From assembly GCA_944320725.1 (NCBI GenBank), contig CALUIM010000004.1, positions 1 through 64,000 of the forward strand: 64,000 bases of DNA. The letters are read 5' to 3'. The notes below the pieces were generated by a model, which worked only from the letters and a program-made list of their open reading frames with translations, was not told the DNA's origin and ran no database searches. The position numbers and the translations under genes were made by a program. Shown here one piece after another: positions 42,891 to 52,544 of this stretch (positions are counted from its first letter, which is position 1; every line of letters begins with the position of its first letter). This DNA comes from an uncultured Coriobacteriaceae bacterium. GTDB lineage: Bacteria; Actinomycetota; Coriobacteriia; Coriobacteriales; Coriobacteriaceae.

Positions 42891-44248
42891 TGGCTGCGCG
42901 CTTTGGCGAAATGCTGCTGAACAGACGCCGCGAGCTCGGTATGTCGATTCAGCAGGTCGCGAATGTCATCAAGATTCGCCCCCAAATTATCGAGTTCTTC
43001 GAGATGGGGGACTTCGCCTCCATGCCGCCGCGCGGCTATGCGCAGGGCATGATTTCCAGCTATGCACGGTATTTGGGCTTGAATCCGCGCGAAGTGGTCA
43101 ATGCCTACTTTGATGATCTCTATGCCTATGAGCAAGCCACCGATCGCCCCGGCGGTCGCTTGCAAGATGCCGCCGGCTACGCCAACCCGCGCTCAGCTTC
43201 GGTTACCGGCCGCTTTTTGATGGTGAACAATCCAAAGCCGCCTTCGCGCTATGGGCAGCGTCCTCCACAGGCGGGCTATGTTTCAGAGTCGGCATCGCCG
43301 CATGAGCCGCAGCGTCCTAACCTTCCGCGGAGAAGCTCTGCTGCGCTGGCACCGTCGGCGGCGGCGCGGCGCGGCGCTCCTCGCCGGCAACCCGATCGAC
43401 GTGGCGCGTATGACGATCATCCTGCCGTGACGTCGCAGCTCGATCGGACGCGTCTCGATCGTCGTCCGCGTCAGGCGCCAGAGCGCACCGGACGTGACCG
43501 CGGCACCGGGCGGCGTCCAAGCGATGCACGTGCCGCGTCACGTTCTGCACGCGATCGGCGCGGCGCTTCGCGGCCGGCTCGTGGCCAGAACTCGAATCGC
43601 TCCGCGCAGACCCCTTCGATCGGTATCGATAACCGCATCCTGCTCGCCGGGCTCGGCATCATTGCCATCCTGCTCATTGCACTCATTGTCATCGCGTTGC
43701 GCGGCTGCTCCTCGGCCGAGGAAACGCCAACAACTCAGAACCCCTCGGCAACGGTTGTCCAATCGCAAGAGGATGATCAGGATGCAGCGCAGACGGATGA
43801 CACCACAGGCACCGATGCCGATGCTACCGACGATTCCGCTGCTGATGCTGCCGCCACGGACGAGCCCGCTGAGCCTCAAGAGACCATCGTCACGGTCTCT
43901 GTTGCCGACGGGGAATCCACGTGGATCGAAATCATGCTGGATGGCAAATCGGTCTATGCCGACGACGCAATCGGCCCCTTTGAGCAAACGTTTACCGTGA
44001 CTGATTCGATTCGTATCACGGTGACCGATCCCAGCAAGGTGACCGTCACGCATAACGGGGAGAAGGTGCGATGGGATACCAGCACCTCTGGTGTCGCGCG
44101 CATCAGCATCACTGCGCCCGAACCCGCACCCGCCACGACCGATGATGCGAATGCAACGGGCACGGACGCACAGGCCCAGACGGGGGATAGCACGGGAACT
44201 GACGACAACTCGGGTGCTTCCGCGGATACGACTACCACCGAGGGCTGA
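42890..44248 (+). CDS. RodZ-like membrane HTH protein
   Basis: 452 residues, ATG at 42890 with AGGAGG upstream. N-terminal helix-turn-helix of the RodZ type (LNRRRELGMSIQQVANVIKI, then PRGYAQGMISSYARYLGL). A long Arg/Pro-rich cytoplasmic linker precedes one transmembrane helix (ILLAGLGIIAILLIALIVIA, about residue 245). The outside has a Thr/Asp/Ala-rich spacer and a small beta domain (DUF4115-like: ESTWIEIMLDGKSVYADDAIGPFE). RodZ links MreB to the wall machinery; here the role in shape is inferred. It follows ftsK directly. Confidence 0.85.
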   Translation: MAARFGEMLLNRRRELGMSIQQVANVIKIRPQIIEFFEMGDFASMPPRGYAQGMISSYARYLGLNPREVVNAYFDDLYAYEQATDRPGGRLQDAAGYANPRSASVTGRFLMVNNPKPPSRYGQRPPQAGYVSESASPHEPQRPNLPRRSSAALAPSAAARRGAPRRQPDRRGAYDDHPAVTSQLDRTRLDRRPRQAPERTGRDRGTGRRPSDARAASRSARDRRGASRPARGQNSNRSAQTPSIGIDNRILLAGLGIIAILLIALIVIALRGCSSAEETPTTQNPSATVVQSQEDDQDAAQTDDTTGTDADATDDSAADAAATDEPAEPQETIVTVSVADGESTWIEIMLDGKSVYADDAIGPFEQTFTVTDSIRITVTDPSKVTVTHNGEKVRWDTSTSGVARISITAPEPAPATTDDANATGTDAQAQTGDSTGTDDNSGASADTTTTEG

Positions 44249-44265
44249 TACAGAAAGGATACGCT

Positions 44266-44763
44266 ATGGCTAAGGAATCGAGCTTCGATGTTGTTTCTCA
44301 GGTTGATATGCAGGAGGTTGATAACGCCTACCAACAGACCGCGCGCGAGCTTACCCAGCGCTACGATCTGAAAGGTTCAGGCGCCACGATTGAGCTCTCG
44401 AAGGCCGATCGTACCGTGACCATCTGTGCTCCTGCCGACTTTGTGGCGAAGCAGATCACCGATATCCTCAACACCAAGCTCATCAAGCGCGGTATCGATA
44501 TCAAGGCGCTGTCCTGGGATGCTCCGCAGGCCGCGTCGGGCGGTACCGTTCGCGTAGTCGGTCATATTGTCGAGGGTATCGACCAGCCTACGGCCAAGAA
44601 GATCAACAAAGACGTCAAGGACCTGAAATTAAAGGTTAAGGTTACGATTGAGGCTGATAAGCTGCGTGTCTCTTCGGCATCGAAAGACGCCTTGCAGAGC
44701 GTTATCGCCTATCTGCGCGACCAGGATTACGGACAGCCGCTGCAGTTCACGAACTATCGCTAA
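44266..44763 (+). CDS. YajQ family nucleotide-binding protein (DUF520)
   Basis: 165 residues of the YajQ family: SSFDVVSQVDMQEVDNAYQQ at the start, RYDLKGSGATIEL, and the DKLRVSSASKDALQ and DYGQPLQFTNYR ending. Members have two RNP-like folds and have been linked to c-di-GMP binding and RNA. AGAAAGGA precedes the start. Full family length. Confidence 0.93.
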   Translation: MAKESSFDVVSQVDMQEVDNAYQQTARELTQRYDLKGSGATIELSKADRTVTICAPADFVAKQITDILNTKLIKRGIDIKALSWDAPQAASGGTVRVVGHIVEGIDQPTAKKINKDVKDLKLKVKVTIEADKLRVSSASKDALQSVIAYLRDQDYGQPLQFTNYR

Positions 44764-44786
44764 TCGCGATCGCGAAAGGATCATCG

Positions 44787-46133
44787 ATGGATAAGAGCCT
44801 AGGCTCGATTCTCTATATTACGCTCGGTTGCGCAAAGAACGAGGTTGATACCGATCGTATGCGCTCGCTGCTTGCTGCGTCGGGCTATACCGAGGCTTCT
44901 TCTGCGTCTGAGGCGGACCTCGCCATTATCAACACCTGTTCGTTTCTTGCGTCGGCCACCTCTGAGAGCATCGAGTGCACGCTCGAGCTTGCCGATGAGG
45001 TGAGTGAAGGTGTGCGCGCTACGCCCATCGTTATGTGTGGGTGTGTTCCTTCGCGCTATGGCGACGATCTGCCCCCGGAGCTTCCTGAAGTGGCTGCCTT
45101 TGTAAAGACGGATGAGGAAGATGGCATTGTGAGCGTGGTTGACGGCCTGCTTGGGGTAAGCCGCACCGAGCCTGCGCATGTTCCGCAGGTCAAGCGCACC
45201 GTTGAGGGTGCGGTTGCCTACGTGAAGATCTCCGATGGCTGCGATCGCATGTGCAGCTTCTGTGCCATTCCCTACATTCGTGGTCGCTACCACTCGCGTC
45301 CTGCTGAACGCATCATTGCCGAGGCTCACGAGCTCGTTTGTGGTGGCGTCTCTGAGATTGTGCTCATCGGCCAGGATACCGGTGTGTGGGGGAATGACCT
45401 TTCGCCTGAGGAGCGCGGCGACGGTCCGGCTAACCTCGCCCAGCTGCTCGTTGCCGTTGCAGAGGCGCTGCGACCGCACCATGTGTGGATCCGCGTCCTC
45501 TATCTCCAGCCCGAGGGCATGACCGATGAACTTATTTCGGCGATTCGCGATACGCCCGAGGTGCTGCCTTATATCGATATTCCTATTCAGCATTGCTCGT
45601 CGCGCGTCCTGGAGAAGATGCGTCGCGAGGGGTCGCCCGAGGAGTATGAGGGGCTGTTCGCACGACTTCGCGAGCAGATTCCCGGGATGGTGATTCGTTC
45701 GACGGCGCTTGTGGGCTTTCCCACCGAGACCGATGACGAGTTCGAAGAGCTGCTTTCTTTCGTGGACCGCATTGGGTTCGACTATATGAGCGTGTTTGCG
45801 TATTCCCAGGAAGACGGAACGCTTGCGGCACGCATGGAAGGGCAGATTCCCGAAGAGGTCAAGCTCGAACGCGCGCAGGCTGCGACCGATCTTGCCGAGG
45901 CGCTTGGCTTTGCAGCCACGGCTGCGCACGTGGGGGAGACGGCTGAGGTTATCGTCGACGGTATCGAGGAGACCGAGGACGGCCCTGAGCTCATTGGCCA
46001 TGCATGGTTCCAGGCTCCCGATTCCGATGGTGCCGTTCACCTTGATATCGATGAGGCGAGCGTTGGTGATATTCTTGAGGTCGAGTTCACAGACAGCTTC
46101 TGCTATGAGCTGATCGGAAAGGTTGTGAGATAG
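44787..46133 (+). CDS. rimO: Ribosomal protein S12 methylthiotransferase
   Basis: 448 residues. UPF0004 domain (TLGCAKNEVDTDRM and NTCSFL), radical SAM motif KISDGCDRMCSFCAIPYIRGRYHSR, and a TRAM domain at the end. The LGCAKN start and GRYHSRP motif mark RimO, which methylthiolates the conserved Asp of S12. Ribosome site AAAGGAT. Third methylthiotransferase in the window besides mtaB and miaB. Confidence 0.94.
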   Translation: MDKSLGSILYITLGCAKNEVDTDRMRSLLAASGYTEASSASEADLAIINTCSFLASATSESIECTLELADEVSEGVRATPIVMCGCVPSRYGDDLPPELPEVAAFVKTDEEDGIVSVVDGLLGVSRTEPAHVPQVKRTVEGAVAYVKISDGCDRMCSFCAIPYIRGRYHSRPAERIIAEAHELVCGGVSEIVLIGQDTGVWGNDLSPEERGDGPANLAQLLVAVAEALRPHHVWIRVLYLQPEGMTDELISAIRDTPEVLPYIDIPIQHCSSRVLEKMRREGSPEEYEGLFARLREQIPGMVIRSTALVGFPTETDDEFEELLSFVDRIGFDYMSVFAYSQEDGTLAARMEGQIPEEVKLERAQAATDLAEALGFAATAAHVGETAEVIVDGIEETEDGPELIGHAWFQAPDSDGAVHLDIDEASVGDILEVEFTDSFCYELIGKVVR

Positions 46134-46137
46134 CATC

Positions 46138-46749
46138 GTGTCTTCTCGTAACGAGCAGGGGGACCTAACCAGCATTTGGACGCCGGCGAATATCGTCACC
46201 TGCGTGCGTATCCTCTTCATTCCTGTGTTTATGCTCTTCGCTACCGACGCGTTTGCGGGCGTTGGCATGTCTGTGCATGCGCAAGCGATCGCCGCGTTCG
46301 GTATCTATGTGGTGCTGAGTCTCACCGACAAGGTCGATGGTTCGCTTGCGCGTAGCCGCAACGAGATTACCGACTTTGGTAAGTTTCTCGATCCCATTGC
46401 CGATAAGCTGCTTGTGTTTTCGGCGCTGCTCGTGTTTCTTGCACAGGGCATGGTGAACGTTTGGGTCGTGTTCATCATTTTGCTGCGCGAGTTTTTGGTG
46501 AGCGCTCTTCGTATGGTTGCGAGCGCCAACGGGTCGGTGATCGCCGCCGACTCGCTTGGCAAGGCGAAAACGGCCGTCACCATGGTCGCGCTCTGCACGC
46601 TGCTCTTTGTACGTTGTGCCGCTTCGTGGGGCATGGCGTATGAGCTTTGGATCGCAGGCCAAGCGCTTATGATCGCCGCGGTGGTGCTCACCGTGGTATC
46701 GGGCATTCAGTACTTCTGGAACTGCCGCGATATCGTGTTTCGGGTGTAG
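46138..46749 (+). CDS. pgsA: CDP-diacylglycerol-glycerol-3-phosphate 3-phosphatidyltransferase
   Basis: 203 residues, GTG start four bases after rimO. CDP-alcohol phosphotransferase motif DKVDGSLARSRNEITDFGKFLDPIADK (D-G-x2-A-R-x8-G-x3-D-x3-D), preceded by NIVTCVRILFIPVFML and several membrane helices. It makes phosphatidylglycerol phosphate. The rimO-pgsA-cinA-recA order is common in Gram-positives. Confidence 0.93.
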   Translation: MSSRNEQGDLTSIWTPANIVTCVRILFIPVFMLFATDAFAGVGMSVHAQAIAAFGIYVVLSLTDKVDGSLARSRNEITDFGKFLDPIADKLLVFSALLVFLAQGMVNVWVVFIILLREFLVSALRMVASANGSVIAADSLGKAKTAVTMVALCTLLFVRCAASWGMAYELWIAGQALMIAAVVLTVVSGIQYFWNCRDIVFRV

Positions 46750-46754
46750 CCGGC

Positions 46755-47243
46755 ATGTCAGAGAGTATCGAGCTTGCCCGCAGTTTGGTCCGTGAGGCGT
46801 ACGCGCGTGGTGTTACCGTAGCCACGGCCGAATCGCTCACAGCGGGCATGGTTGCTGCGACCATCGCCTCGATTCCCGGAGCATCTGCTGTGCTTAACGG
46901 CGGCGCCGCGACCTATACCGATGCCATTAAGCACCGTGTGCTCGGCGTGTCTGAAGATACGCTTGCAACGTACACCGCCGTATCTGAACAGACGGCACGT
47001 GAGATGGCACGCGGTGCGCGCGAGCTCTTTGAAGCCGATATCGCCGTGAGTCTTACCGGCTATGCTGGGCCAGACGGCGGGACCGAAGATGATCCAGTGG
47101 GTACGGTTTACGTTGGGCTTGCGACATCGCGCAATGTTATCGCGCGGCGCGTGGTATTTCAAGGTTCGCGTAATGAGGTTCGAGATGCCGCGACCTGTTG
47201 TGCGCTCGAGCTCCTGCTTGAGGCGTGTGTGCAATCTTTATGA
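46755..47243 (+). CDS. CinA C-terminal-domain protein (nicotinamide nucleotide amidase-like)
   Basis: 162 residues: only the C-terminal CinA domain (VATAESLTAGMVAATIASIPGAS, YTDAIKHRVLGV, SLTGYAGPDGG). The family deamidates NMN. The N-terminal COG1058 half of full-length CinA is absent, as in stand-alone PncC/YgaD proteins. It lies upstream of recA, the classic competence-induced neighbourhood. A weak hairpin (47257-47263 with 47284-47290) follows the stop. Confidence 0.92.
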   Translation: MSESIELARSLVREAYARGVTVATAESLTAGMVAATIASIPGASAVLNGGAATYTDAIKHRVLGVSEDTLATYTAVSEQTAREMARGARELFEADIAVSLTGYAGPDGGTEDDPVGTVYVGLATSRNVIARRVVFQGSRNEVRDAATCCALELLLEACVQSL

Positions 47244-47374
47244 TGGATGGTGCGTGAACGTGCTTCTTTTATGAAGCCGCGGCGCACGTTGAGCTCCATC
47301 CTATTATTTCTCGTTGATCACTCTAGTGGTTTTACCAGCGCAAATGGGAAGAGCTTTAGGTAGCGCTGTGTCGT

Positions 47375-47426
47375 GTTAGATGTAGCAGGTTGTCCTGTTA
47401 GACATTTCAGCTTTTCTGTTAGATGT
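47375..47426. repeat. Direct-repeat array upstream of the recA promoter
   Basis: GTTAGATGT at 47375-47383, GTTAGACAT at 47397-47405 and GTTAGATGT at 47418-47426, spaced 22 and 21 bp (two helical turns). A degenerate fourth GTAAGACA lies at 47439. The array ends about 45 bp before the recA -35. It looks like a binding array for an unknown regulator. Nothing else is seen in the 286-base gap besides the SOS promoter. Confidence 0.6.
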
Positions 47427-47471
47427 TGCCGTCTGTTTGTAAGACACGCGCAGTATGCTTCCAATATCGTC

Positions 47472-47500
47472 TTGACCGCGAACAGCTGTTCGTTTAGTAT
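47472..47500 (+). promoter_or_regulatory. SOS-regulated promoter of recA
   Basis: TTGACC (47472-47477), 17-bp spacer, TAGTAT (47495-47500). A perfectly symmetric LexA box CGAACAGCTGTTCG (47479-47492) fills the spacer. Confidence 0.85.
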
Positions 47501-47529
47501 CAAAGCAACGATGTCCAAGGAGGAAGCAG

Positions 47530-48612
47530 ATGGCTAAGAATTCCGGTCCCGTCAAGCAGGTTCATGAGCGCACCACGGGTGAAGAGCGCGAAAAGATGAT
47601 CGAGGCCACCAAGGCCGAGATCGAGAAGAAGTTCGGGAACGGCTCCATCATGAAATTCGGCGACGGTGGCCCGCAGCTCGAGGTGGAAGCTATTCCCACG
47701 GGCGCCCTTGCGCTCGATGCTGCGCTTGGCATCGGCGGCGTTCCGCGCGGCCGCATTATCGAGATCTATGGCCCGGAGTCGTCGGGTAAGACCACGCTTT
47801 CACTCGAGATCCTTGCCGAGGCTCAGGCTGCCGGTGGTGTCGTGGCCTTTATCGACGCCGAGCACGCACTCGATCCTTCATATGCGGCTCGTATCGGTGT
47901 CGATATTGACGAGGTGCTGATCTCTCAGCCAGATACCGGTGAACAGGCGCTCGAAATCTGCGACATGCTTGTTCGCTCTGGTGCCATCGATGCCGTTGTT
48001 ATCGACTCAGTCGCCGCGCTCGTTCCGCGCGCCGAGATTGAAGGCGAAATCGGTGATACCACGGTCGGCTTGCAGGCTCGTTTGATGAGTCAGGCACTGC
48101 GTAAACTTGCCGGTTCCCTCGCGAAGTCCAACACCACGTGCATCTTCATCAATCAGCTCCGCGAGAAGATCGGCGTTATGTTCGGCAACCCCGAAACCAC
48201 CACGGGCGGCCGTGCGCTCAAATTCTTCTCGACGGTTCGTATCGATATTCGGCGTGTCGACAGCATCAAGAACGGTTCTGAGGTCGTTGGTAATCGCGTT
48301 CGCGCCAAGGTTGTGAAAAACAAGGTAGCCGCTCCCTTTAAGACCGCTGAGTTCGACATCATGTATGGAACCGGCATCTCCAAAGAAGGCTCCATCCTCG
48401 ATATGGGTGTTGAGTACGGCATTGTCAAGAAGTCGGGCGCGTGGTACACCTACGGCACCGAGCGCCTCGGGCAGGGGCGTGAGGCGGCAAAGGAGAACCT
48501 GCGCAAGCATCCCGATCTATCTCAGGAGATTGAGCATCAGGTGCGCGTCGCCTGCGGTCTTGAGCTGTCGGATGAGCCGGTAGGGGATATTACCGATCTT
48601 GATGCCGAGTAG
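47530..48612 (+). CDS. recA: Recombinase RecA
   Basis: 360 residues. Walker [26 protein letters not shown], Walker [21 protein letters not shown], loop 2 [20 protein letters not shown]. Preceded by AAGGAGG and an SOS promoter; recX follows after three bases. Catalyses strand exchange and stimulates LexA self-cleavage; also needed for recombination of DNA taken up through ComEC, which is interrupted in this genome. Confidence 0.98.
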   Translation: MAKNSGPVKQVHERTTGEEREKMIEATKAEIEKKFGNGSIMKFGDGGPQLEVEAIPTGALALDAALGIGGVPRGRIIEIYGPESSGKTTLSLEILAEAQAAGGVVAFIDAEHALDPSYAARIGVDIDEVLISQPDTGEQALEICDMLVRSGAIDAVVIDSVAALVPRAEIEGEIGDTTVGLQARLMSQALRKLAGSLAKSNTTCIFINQLREKIGVMFGNPETTTGGRALKFFSTVRIDIRRVDSIKNGSEVVGNRVRAKVVKNKVAAPFKTAEFDIMYGTGISKEGSILDMGVEYGIVKKSGAWYTYGTERLGQGREAAKENLRKHPDLSQEIEHQVRVACGLELSDEPVGDITDLDAE

Positions 48613-48615
48613 GCC

Positions 48616-49284
48616 ATGCCGCGTATCGTCGATATCGACATCGAACTGCCCAAGCGCTCTGAGGCGGCGGCAGCGCAGTATCGCGTAAACAAGCCGCTCG
48701 CCAAGGTTCGTTTCATCGATGATGCGAGCAGCGAACATGTCTATCCGGTTCCGCCGCGTGTCGCACGAGCCGCTCTCAAGGAGCTTCCCGATCTGCCATG
48801 TGAGCTTCACAGTCTCTCTGAATGGCTGCTCGGTATCGATGAGCGTCTGTGTTACGCAGCGATGCTCGAAATGCTTGCTCGTCGCGATCATGCGGTGCTC
48901 GAGGTGGAGCAAAAGCTTGCGCGAACAGGATACCGACGATCCTCGATTGAGGCTGCTGTTGCGCGTGCGCAACAGCAGCGATTTCTCAATGATGAGAGAT
49001 TTAGCGACTACTTCATTCGAGAGCGCGTACAGCGCGGGTGGGGAAGGCGCAAGATTGAGCTTGAACTGAAACGGAGGGGTGTCGACGTGTCGATGCTCCC
49101 CGGGTATCCCGAAACGTATTTTTCCCGTGAAGATGATTTAGAGCGAGCGTCTGCGCTCCTTGAGCGCAAGCGGATTCCCGACCGCGATCCATATCCGAAG
49201 CTCATACGATTCCTTGTGGGGAAGGGGTTTGATTACGCGGTTGCTTCTCAGGCCGCGCGCGACCGTCTTGATACAGATTCATAG
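48616..49284 (+). CDS. recX: Regulatory protein RecX
   Basis: 222 residues, directly after recA. The RecX triple-helical repeats are visible: AAMLEMLARRDHAVLEVEQKL, then RRSSIEAAVARAQQQRFLNDERFSDYFI, RGWGRRKIELELKRRGV, and a final KLIRFLVGKGFDYAVASQAA. It modulates RecA filament growth. The N-terminal about 60 residues are an extension with no clear motif. Confidence 0.92.
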   Translation: MPRIVDIDIELPKRSEAAAAQYRVNKPLAKVRFIDDASSEHVYPVPPRVARAALKELPDLPCELHSLSEWLLGIDERLCYAAMLEMLARRDHAVLEVEQKLARTGYRRSSIEAAVARAQQQRFLNDERFSDYFIRERVQRGWGRRKIELELKRRGVDVSMLPGYPETYFSREDDLERASALLERKRIPDRDPYPKLIRFLVGKGFDYAVASQAARDRLDTDS

Positions 49285-49317
49285 GCATGAAGCTGGCACT
49301 TTGATGTGCTCCTTACA

Positions 49318-49333
49318 ATTGACACGTGTCAAT
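49318..49333. promoter_or_regulatory. Perfect 16-bp palindrome between recX and rny
   Basis: ATTGACACGTGTCAAT is fully self-complementary. It lies 34 bases after recX and about 110 before the terminator preceding rny. It resembles a dimeric repressor operator but no matching gene start is next to it. Confidence 0.55.
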
Positions 49334-49442
49334 CTTCCACGTAGGATGGGTATGTCATTTGTTTTGTGATATGCGCTCATCGTGGATGAGATCGATATAA
49401 CACATGAGATATTCATTGCGGGGACCATACCACGCAAATGTC

Positions 49443-49471
49443 CTGCTCGACGGGTTCGAGCAGTCTTTTTT
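49443..49471 (+). terminator. Terminator upstream of rny
   Basis: 7-bp stem (49443-49449 with 49457-49463), 7-nt loop, then a run of six T after TC. It ends 25 bases before the rny start, so it may be an attenuator in the rny leader rather than a simple recX terminator. Confidence 0.75.
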
Positions 49472-49495
49472 GTCTTGAATTGATAAGGAGTGAAC

Positions 49496-51046
49496 ATGGA
49501 GATCGTTATCGGTATCGTGGGCCTGGTTATAGGCGCCATCGCTGCCGTGATCGCTATGCGCACCGCTAAGCAGGGAAGTCTTCGTGAAGCCGATTCGCGC
49601 CTTGAGTCGGCACGCGCTCAGGCTGATCAGCTACTCGGTGACGCACAGCGACAGGCTGAGACGTTGAAAAAAGAGGCGCTCCTCGAAGCGAAAGAGGAGA
49701 TCATTCAGAACAAGCAGGCTGCTGAGGCAGAGGAGAAGCAGCGCAAGCGCGAGCTTCGTACGCTTGAGAACAGGATGATGCAGCGCGAGGAGTCGCTCGA
49801 TCGCCGCAATGATGCGCTCGATAAGCGCGAGCATCAGCTTTCCAGCCAGGCTGGCCAGGTGGAAAAGCGCAGCCGCGAGCTCGAGGAGCTCATGAGCAAG
49901 CAGACCGCCGAGCTTGAGCGCATTTCCGATCTTACCCGCGAGGATGCACACAAGGAGCTGCTCGACAAGGTTCGTGGCGAGGTTACCCACGAGGCCGCCG
50001 CTATCATTCGCGAGTCCGAGCAGCAGGTCAAAGCCGAGTGCCACAAGACCGCCCAAGAGATCATCTCGCTCGCTATCCAGCGCTGCGCAGCCGATCACAC
50101 CGCTGAGGTTACCGTTACCTCAGTGCACATTCCCTCTGACGATCTGAAGGGTCGCATCATTGGTCGTGAGGGTCGCAACATCCGTACATTCGAGCAGGTT
50201 TCCGGCGTGAATCTTGTTATCGACGATACGCCTGAGACTGTGGTGCTTTCGAGCTTCGATCCGGTTCGTCGCGAGACGGCGCGTGTTGCGCTCGAGAACC
50301 TCATCGCCGACGGCCGTATTCATCCGGCGCGCATCGAAGAGATGTACCACAAGGCATCCGATCTCGTGCAACAGCGCGTCCGTGAGGCCGGCGAACAGGC
50401 CGCATTTGATACCGGCATCCACGATCTGCATCCCGAGATCATCAAGACGCTCGGCGCTCTGCGCTATCGTACCTCGTTTGGACAAAATGTTCTGAATCAC
50501 TCGCGTGAGGTCGCAGAGCTCGCGGGCATCATGGCATCCGAGCTCGGACTCGATGCCAAGGTTGCACGTCGCGCCGGCCTGCTCCACGACCTTGGCAAAG
50601 CCATTGATCATGATGTTGAGGGTCCGCACGCCGTCATTGGTGCCGATCTTGCGCGTCGCTATGGCGAAAAGCCGTTTATTGTCCATGCCATCGAAGCGCA
50701 TCATGGCGATGTTGATCCCGATTCGGTCCTTGCCGTGCTTGTGATGGCTGCTGATGCCATTTCCGCCTCCCGTCCCGGTGCTCGCCGTGAGTCTGCCGAG
50801 AACTACATCAAGCGCCTTGAGAAGCTTGAGGAGATTGCCAACGCCCACGACGGCGTCGAGCGCACCTACGCCATGCAGGCCGGTCGCGAGATCCATGTCA
50901 TGGTGCAGCCCGATAAGATCTCCGATGCGCAGTCTACAGTGCTGGCGCACGATATCGCCCATCAAATCGAAGAGGAGATGGAGTATCCCGGCCAGGTCCG
51001 CGTCGTCGTTATCCGTGAGAGCCGCGCGGTCGATATCGCGAAGTAA
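49496..51046 (+). CDS. rny: Ribonuclease Y
   Basis: 516 residues, ATG at 49496 with AAGGAG five bases upstream. N-terminal transmembrane anchor ([19 protein letters not shown]), long coiled coil to about residue 200, KH domain ([17 protein letters not shown]), and HD domain ([33 protein letters not shown]). Membrane-bound endoribonuclease that starts mRNA decay. The next gene follows after five bases. Confidence 0.96.
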   Translation: MEIVIGIVGLVIGAIAAVIAMRTAKQGSLREADSRLESARAQADQLLGDAQRQAETLKKEALLEAKEEIIQNKQAAEAEEKQRKRELRTLENRMMQREESLDRRNDALDKREHQLSSQAGQVEKRSRELEELMSKQTAELERISDLTREDAHKELLDKVRGEVTHEAAAIIRESEQQVKAECHKTAQEIISLAIQRCAADHTAEVTVTSVHIPSDDLKGRIIGREGRNIRTFEQVSGVNLVIDDTPETVVLSSFDPVRRETARVALENLIADGRIHPARIEEMYHKASDLVQQRVREAGEQAAFDTGIHDLHPEIIKTLGALRYRTSFGQNVLNHSREVAELAGIMASELGLDAKVARRAGLLHDLGKAIDHDVEGPHAVIGADLARRYGEKPFIVHAIEAHHGDVDPDSVLAVLVMAADAISASRPGARRESAENYIKRLEKLEEIANAHDGVERTYAMQAGREIHVMVQPDKISDAQSTVLAHDIAHQIEEEMEYPGQVRVVVIRESRAVDIAK

Positions 51047-51051
51047 CGCAC

Positions 51052-52134
51052 ATGTCTGACGCAAACGAACTCATATCCTTCATCGAATCCATGACCGGCG
51101 AGGGCAACCTCAGGGTCGAGGAGAATCTCGGTGAAGGATATGTTCGTCTGCGCGTCTCTGAAGCGGAACGCCGACAGGCGAAGCACGATATCCAGCACGT
51201 TGAGGATATCGTGATCGAGATGTTACGCAATGCACGAGATGCCGGTGCAACCCGCATGTATCTCGCAACGAGCCGAAGCGATACCGAGCGCACGCTTTTG
51301 TTCTTCGACAATGGCTGCGGTGTCCCTGCCGATATGCATGAGGCTATTTTTGAGGCGCGTGTCACTTCCAAGCTTGAGAGCATGAAGATGGATCGGTGGG
51401 GCGTGCATGGTCGTGGCATGGCGCTGTTCTCCATTCGTGAGAACACGCGGGAGGCTCGGGTTGTTACCGCCGACACCGGTCTTGGCTCTGCATTCAAGGT
51501 GCTTGCCGATGTCGAGCTTTTGCCGGAACGCGCCGATCAGTCCACGTGGCCTGAGGTTGAGAAGGACGAGGGCGGTCAGTTTCACCTCGTTCGCGGTCCC
51601 CATAACATCATTCGCTCTGCCTGCGCCGTGGCGCTCGACGAGCTCCACGGATGCGACGTATATCTCGGTACCCCAACTGAGATCGCCGCGACGCTCTACG
51701 CTCATGCCAACACCGCGGTTGACGCGTTGCAGATGCTCTTTGTAGATGACCCGGCGGTTTTGCCTGTGGTGGATCGCTTGGGACTTGCTACCGATGCGCA
51801 GGATTTTATCGATATTGCTCAATCCATCGGCATCGACATCTCAGAACGCACCGCGCACCGTATCCTCAGCGGCACCATCAAGCCGTTGCGTAGCGTGACG
51901 GCACGCCTTCTGCGTGAGCGCACTAAGCCATCGACGCAAAAGCCGGTTGATCTGTCCCGTGATCGCCGTGGTCTTAAAATTTCGCGCGATGATCTCGCCG
52001 CGTTCTCTCGTGCTGTTGAACGCGATTTCGCGGAGCTGGCTTCAAAATACTATCTCTCCTCAACGGCCGATCCAAAGGTTCGCGTGAGTCACGATCGCAT
52101 TACCATCACCTTCGAGGTTGCAAAGGAAGAATGA
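51052..52134 (+). CDS. GHKL-fold ATP-binding protein of unknown role
   Basis: 360 residues, just after rny. The Bergerat ATP fold is visible: N-box EMLRNARDAG (Asn60), FFDNGCGVP (Asp86 to Gly90), and WGVHGRGMALFS (G2 box, about 116-126). An HTH-like helix region (DIAQSIGIDISERTAHRILS) and a basic C-terminal stretch follow. It is not MutL, HtpG or a histidine kinase, since no H-box or partner domain is seen. Its position between rny and spoVS suggests a link to RNA turnover. Function unknown. Confidence 0.8.
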   Translation: MSDANELISFIESMTGEGNLRVEENLGEGYVRLRVSEAERRQAKHDIQHVEDIVIEMLRNARDAGATRMYLATSRSDTERTLLFFDNGCGVPADMHEAIFEARVTSKLESMKMDRWGVHGRGMALFSIRENTREARVVTADTGLGSAFKVLADVELLPERADQSTWPEVEKDEGGQFHLVRGPHNIIRSACAVALDELHGCDVYLGTPTEIAATLYAHANTAVDALQMLFVDDPAVLPVVDRLGLATDAQDFIDIAQSIGIDISERTAHRILSGTIKPLRSVTARLLRERTKPSTQKPVDLSRDRRGLKISRDDLAAFSRAVERDFAELASKYYLSSTADPKVRVSHDRITITFEVAKEE

Positions 52135-52209
52135 TTCCTTGTGCCGTTCTCGACCTTACGGTAAGCTCAAAGAGCTGCACATTATTTGAACTACATTCGC
52201 AGGAGTATC

Positions 52210-52530
52210 ATGGAATATCTGAAGGTTTCGAGTAAGTCGTCACCCGCTTCGGTGGCAGGCGCCATTGCCGGCATGGTGAAAGACGGCGTTCCCGTTAATA
52301 TGCAGTGCGTGGGTGCTGGAGCGGTCAATCAGGCGATTAAAGCCATGGCGATTGCGCGCGGCTTCCTCATCCCCACGGGCTTTGATATTTCGTGCGCTCC
52401 TACGTTTTCCGACATTCTCATCAACGGCGAGTCGCGTACCGCAATTCGACTTGCCGTCTATGTACACCCGCTCTCGATGTCTGGCACCGATCGTATCGAG
52501 CATGTCGACGAAGCCTACCCCGCTGCGTAG
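52210..52530 (+). CDS. spoVS: Stage V sporulation protein S (Alba-like)
   Basis: 106 residues, ATG at 52210 with AGGAG upstream. The core is typical SpoVS (LKVSSKSSPASVAGAIAGMV, then GAGAVNQAIKAMAIARGFL and AIRLAVYVHP), with about 20 extra C-terminal residues. Alba-like nucleic-acid binding fold. It occurs outside spore formers, where its role is not settled; no sporulation genes accompany it here. Confidence 0.93.
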   Translation: MEYLKVSSKSSPASVAGAIAGMVKDGVPVNMQCVGAGAVNQAIKAMAIARGFLIPTGFDISCAPTFSDILINGESRTAIRLAVYVHPLSMSGTDRIEHVDEAYPAA

Positions 52531-52544
52531 ATAAGGGGGAGCAC

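Noticed and set aside
47375-47446. PafBC/RecA-NDp type promoter of actinobacterial recA
   Set aside because: The GTTAGA repeats do not match that motif as I know it; kept as an unexplained array instead.
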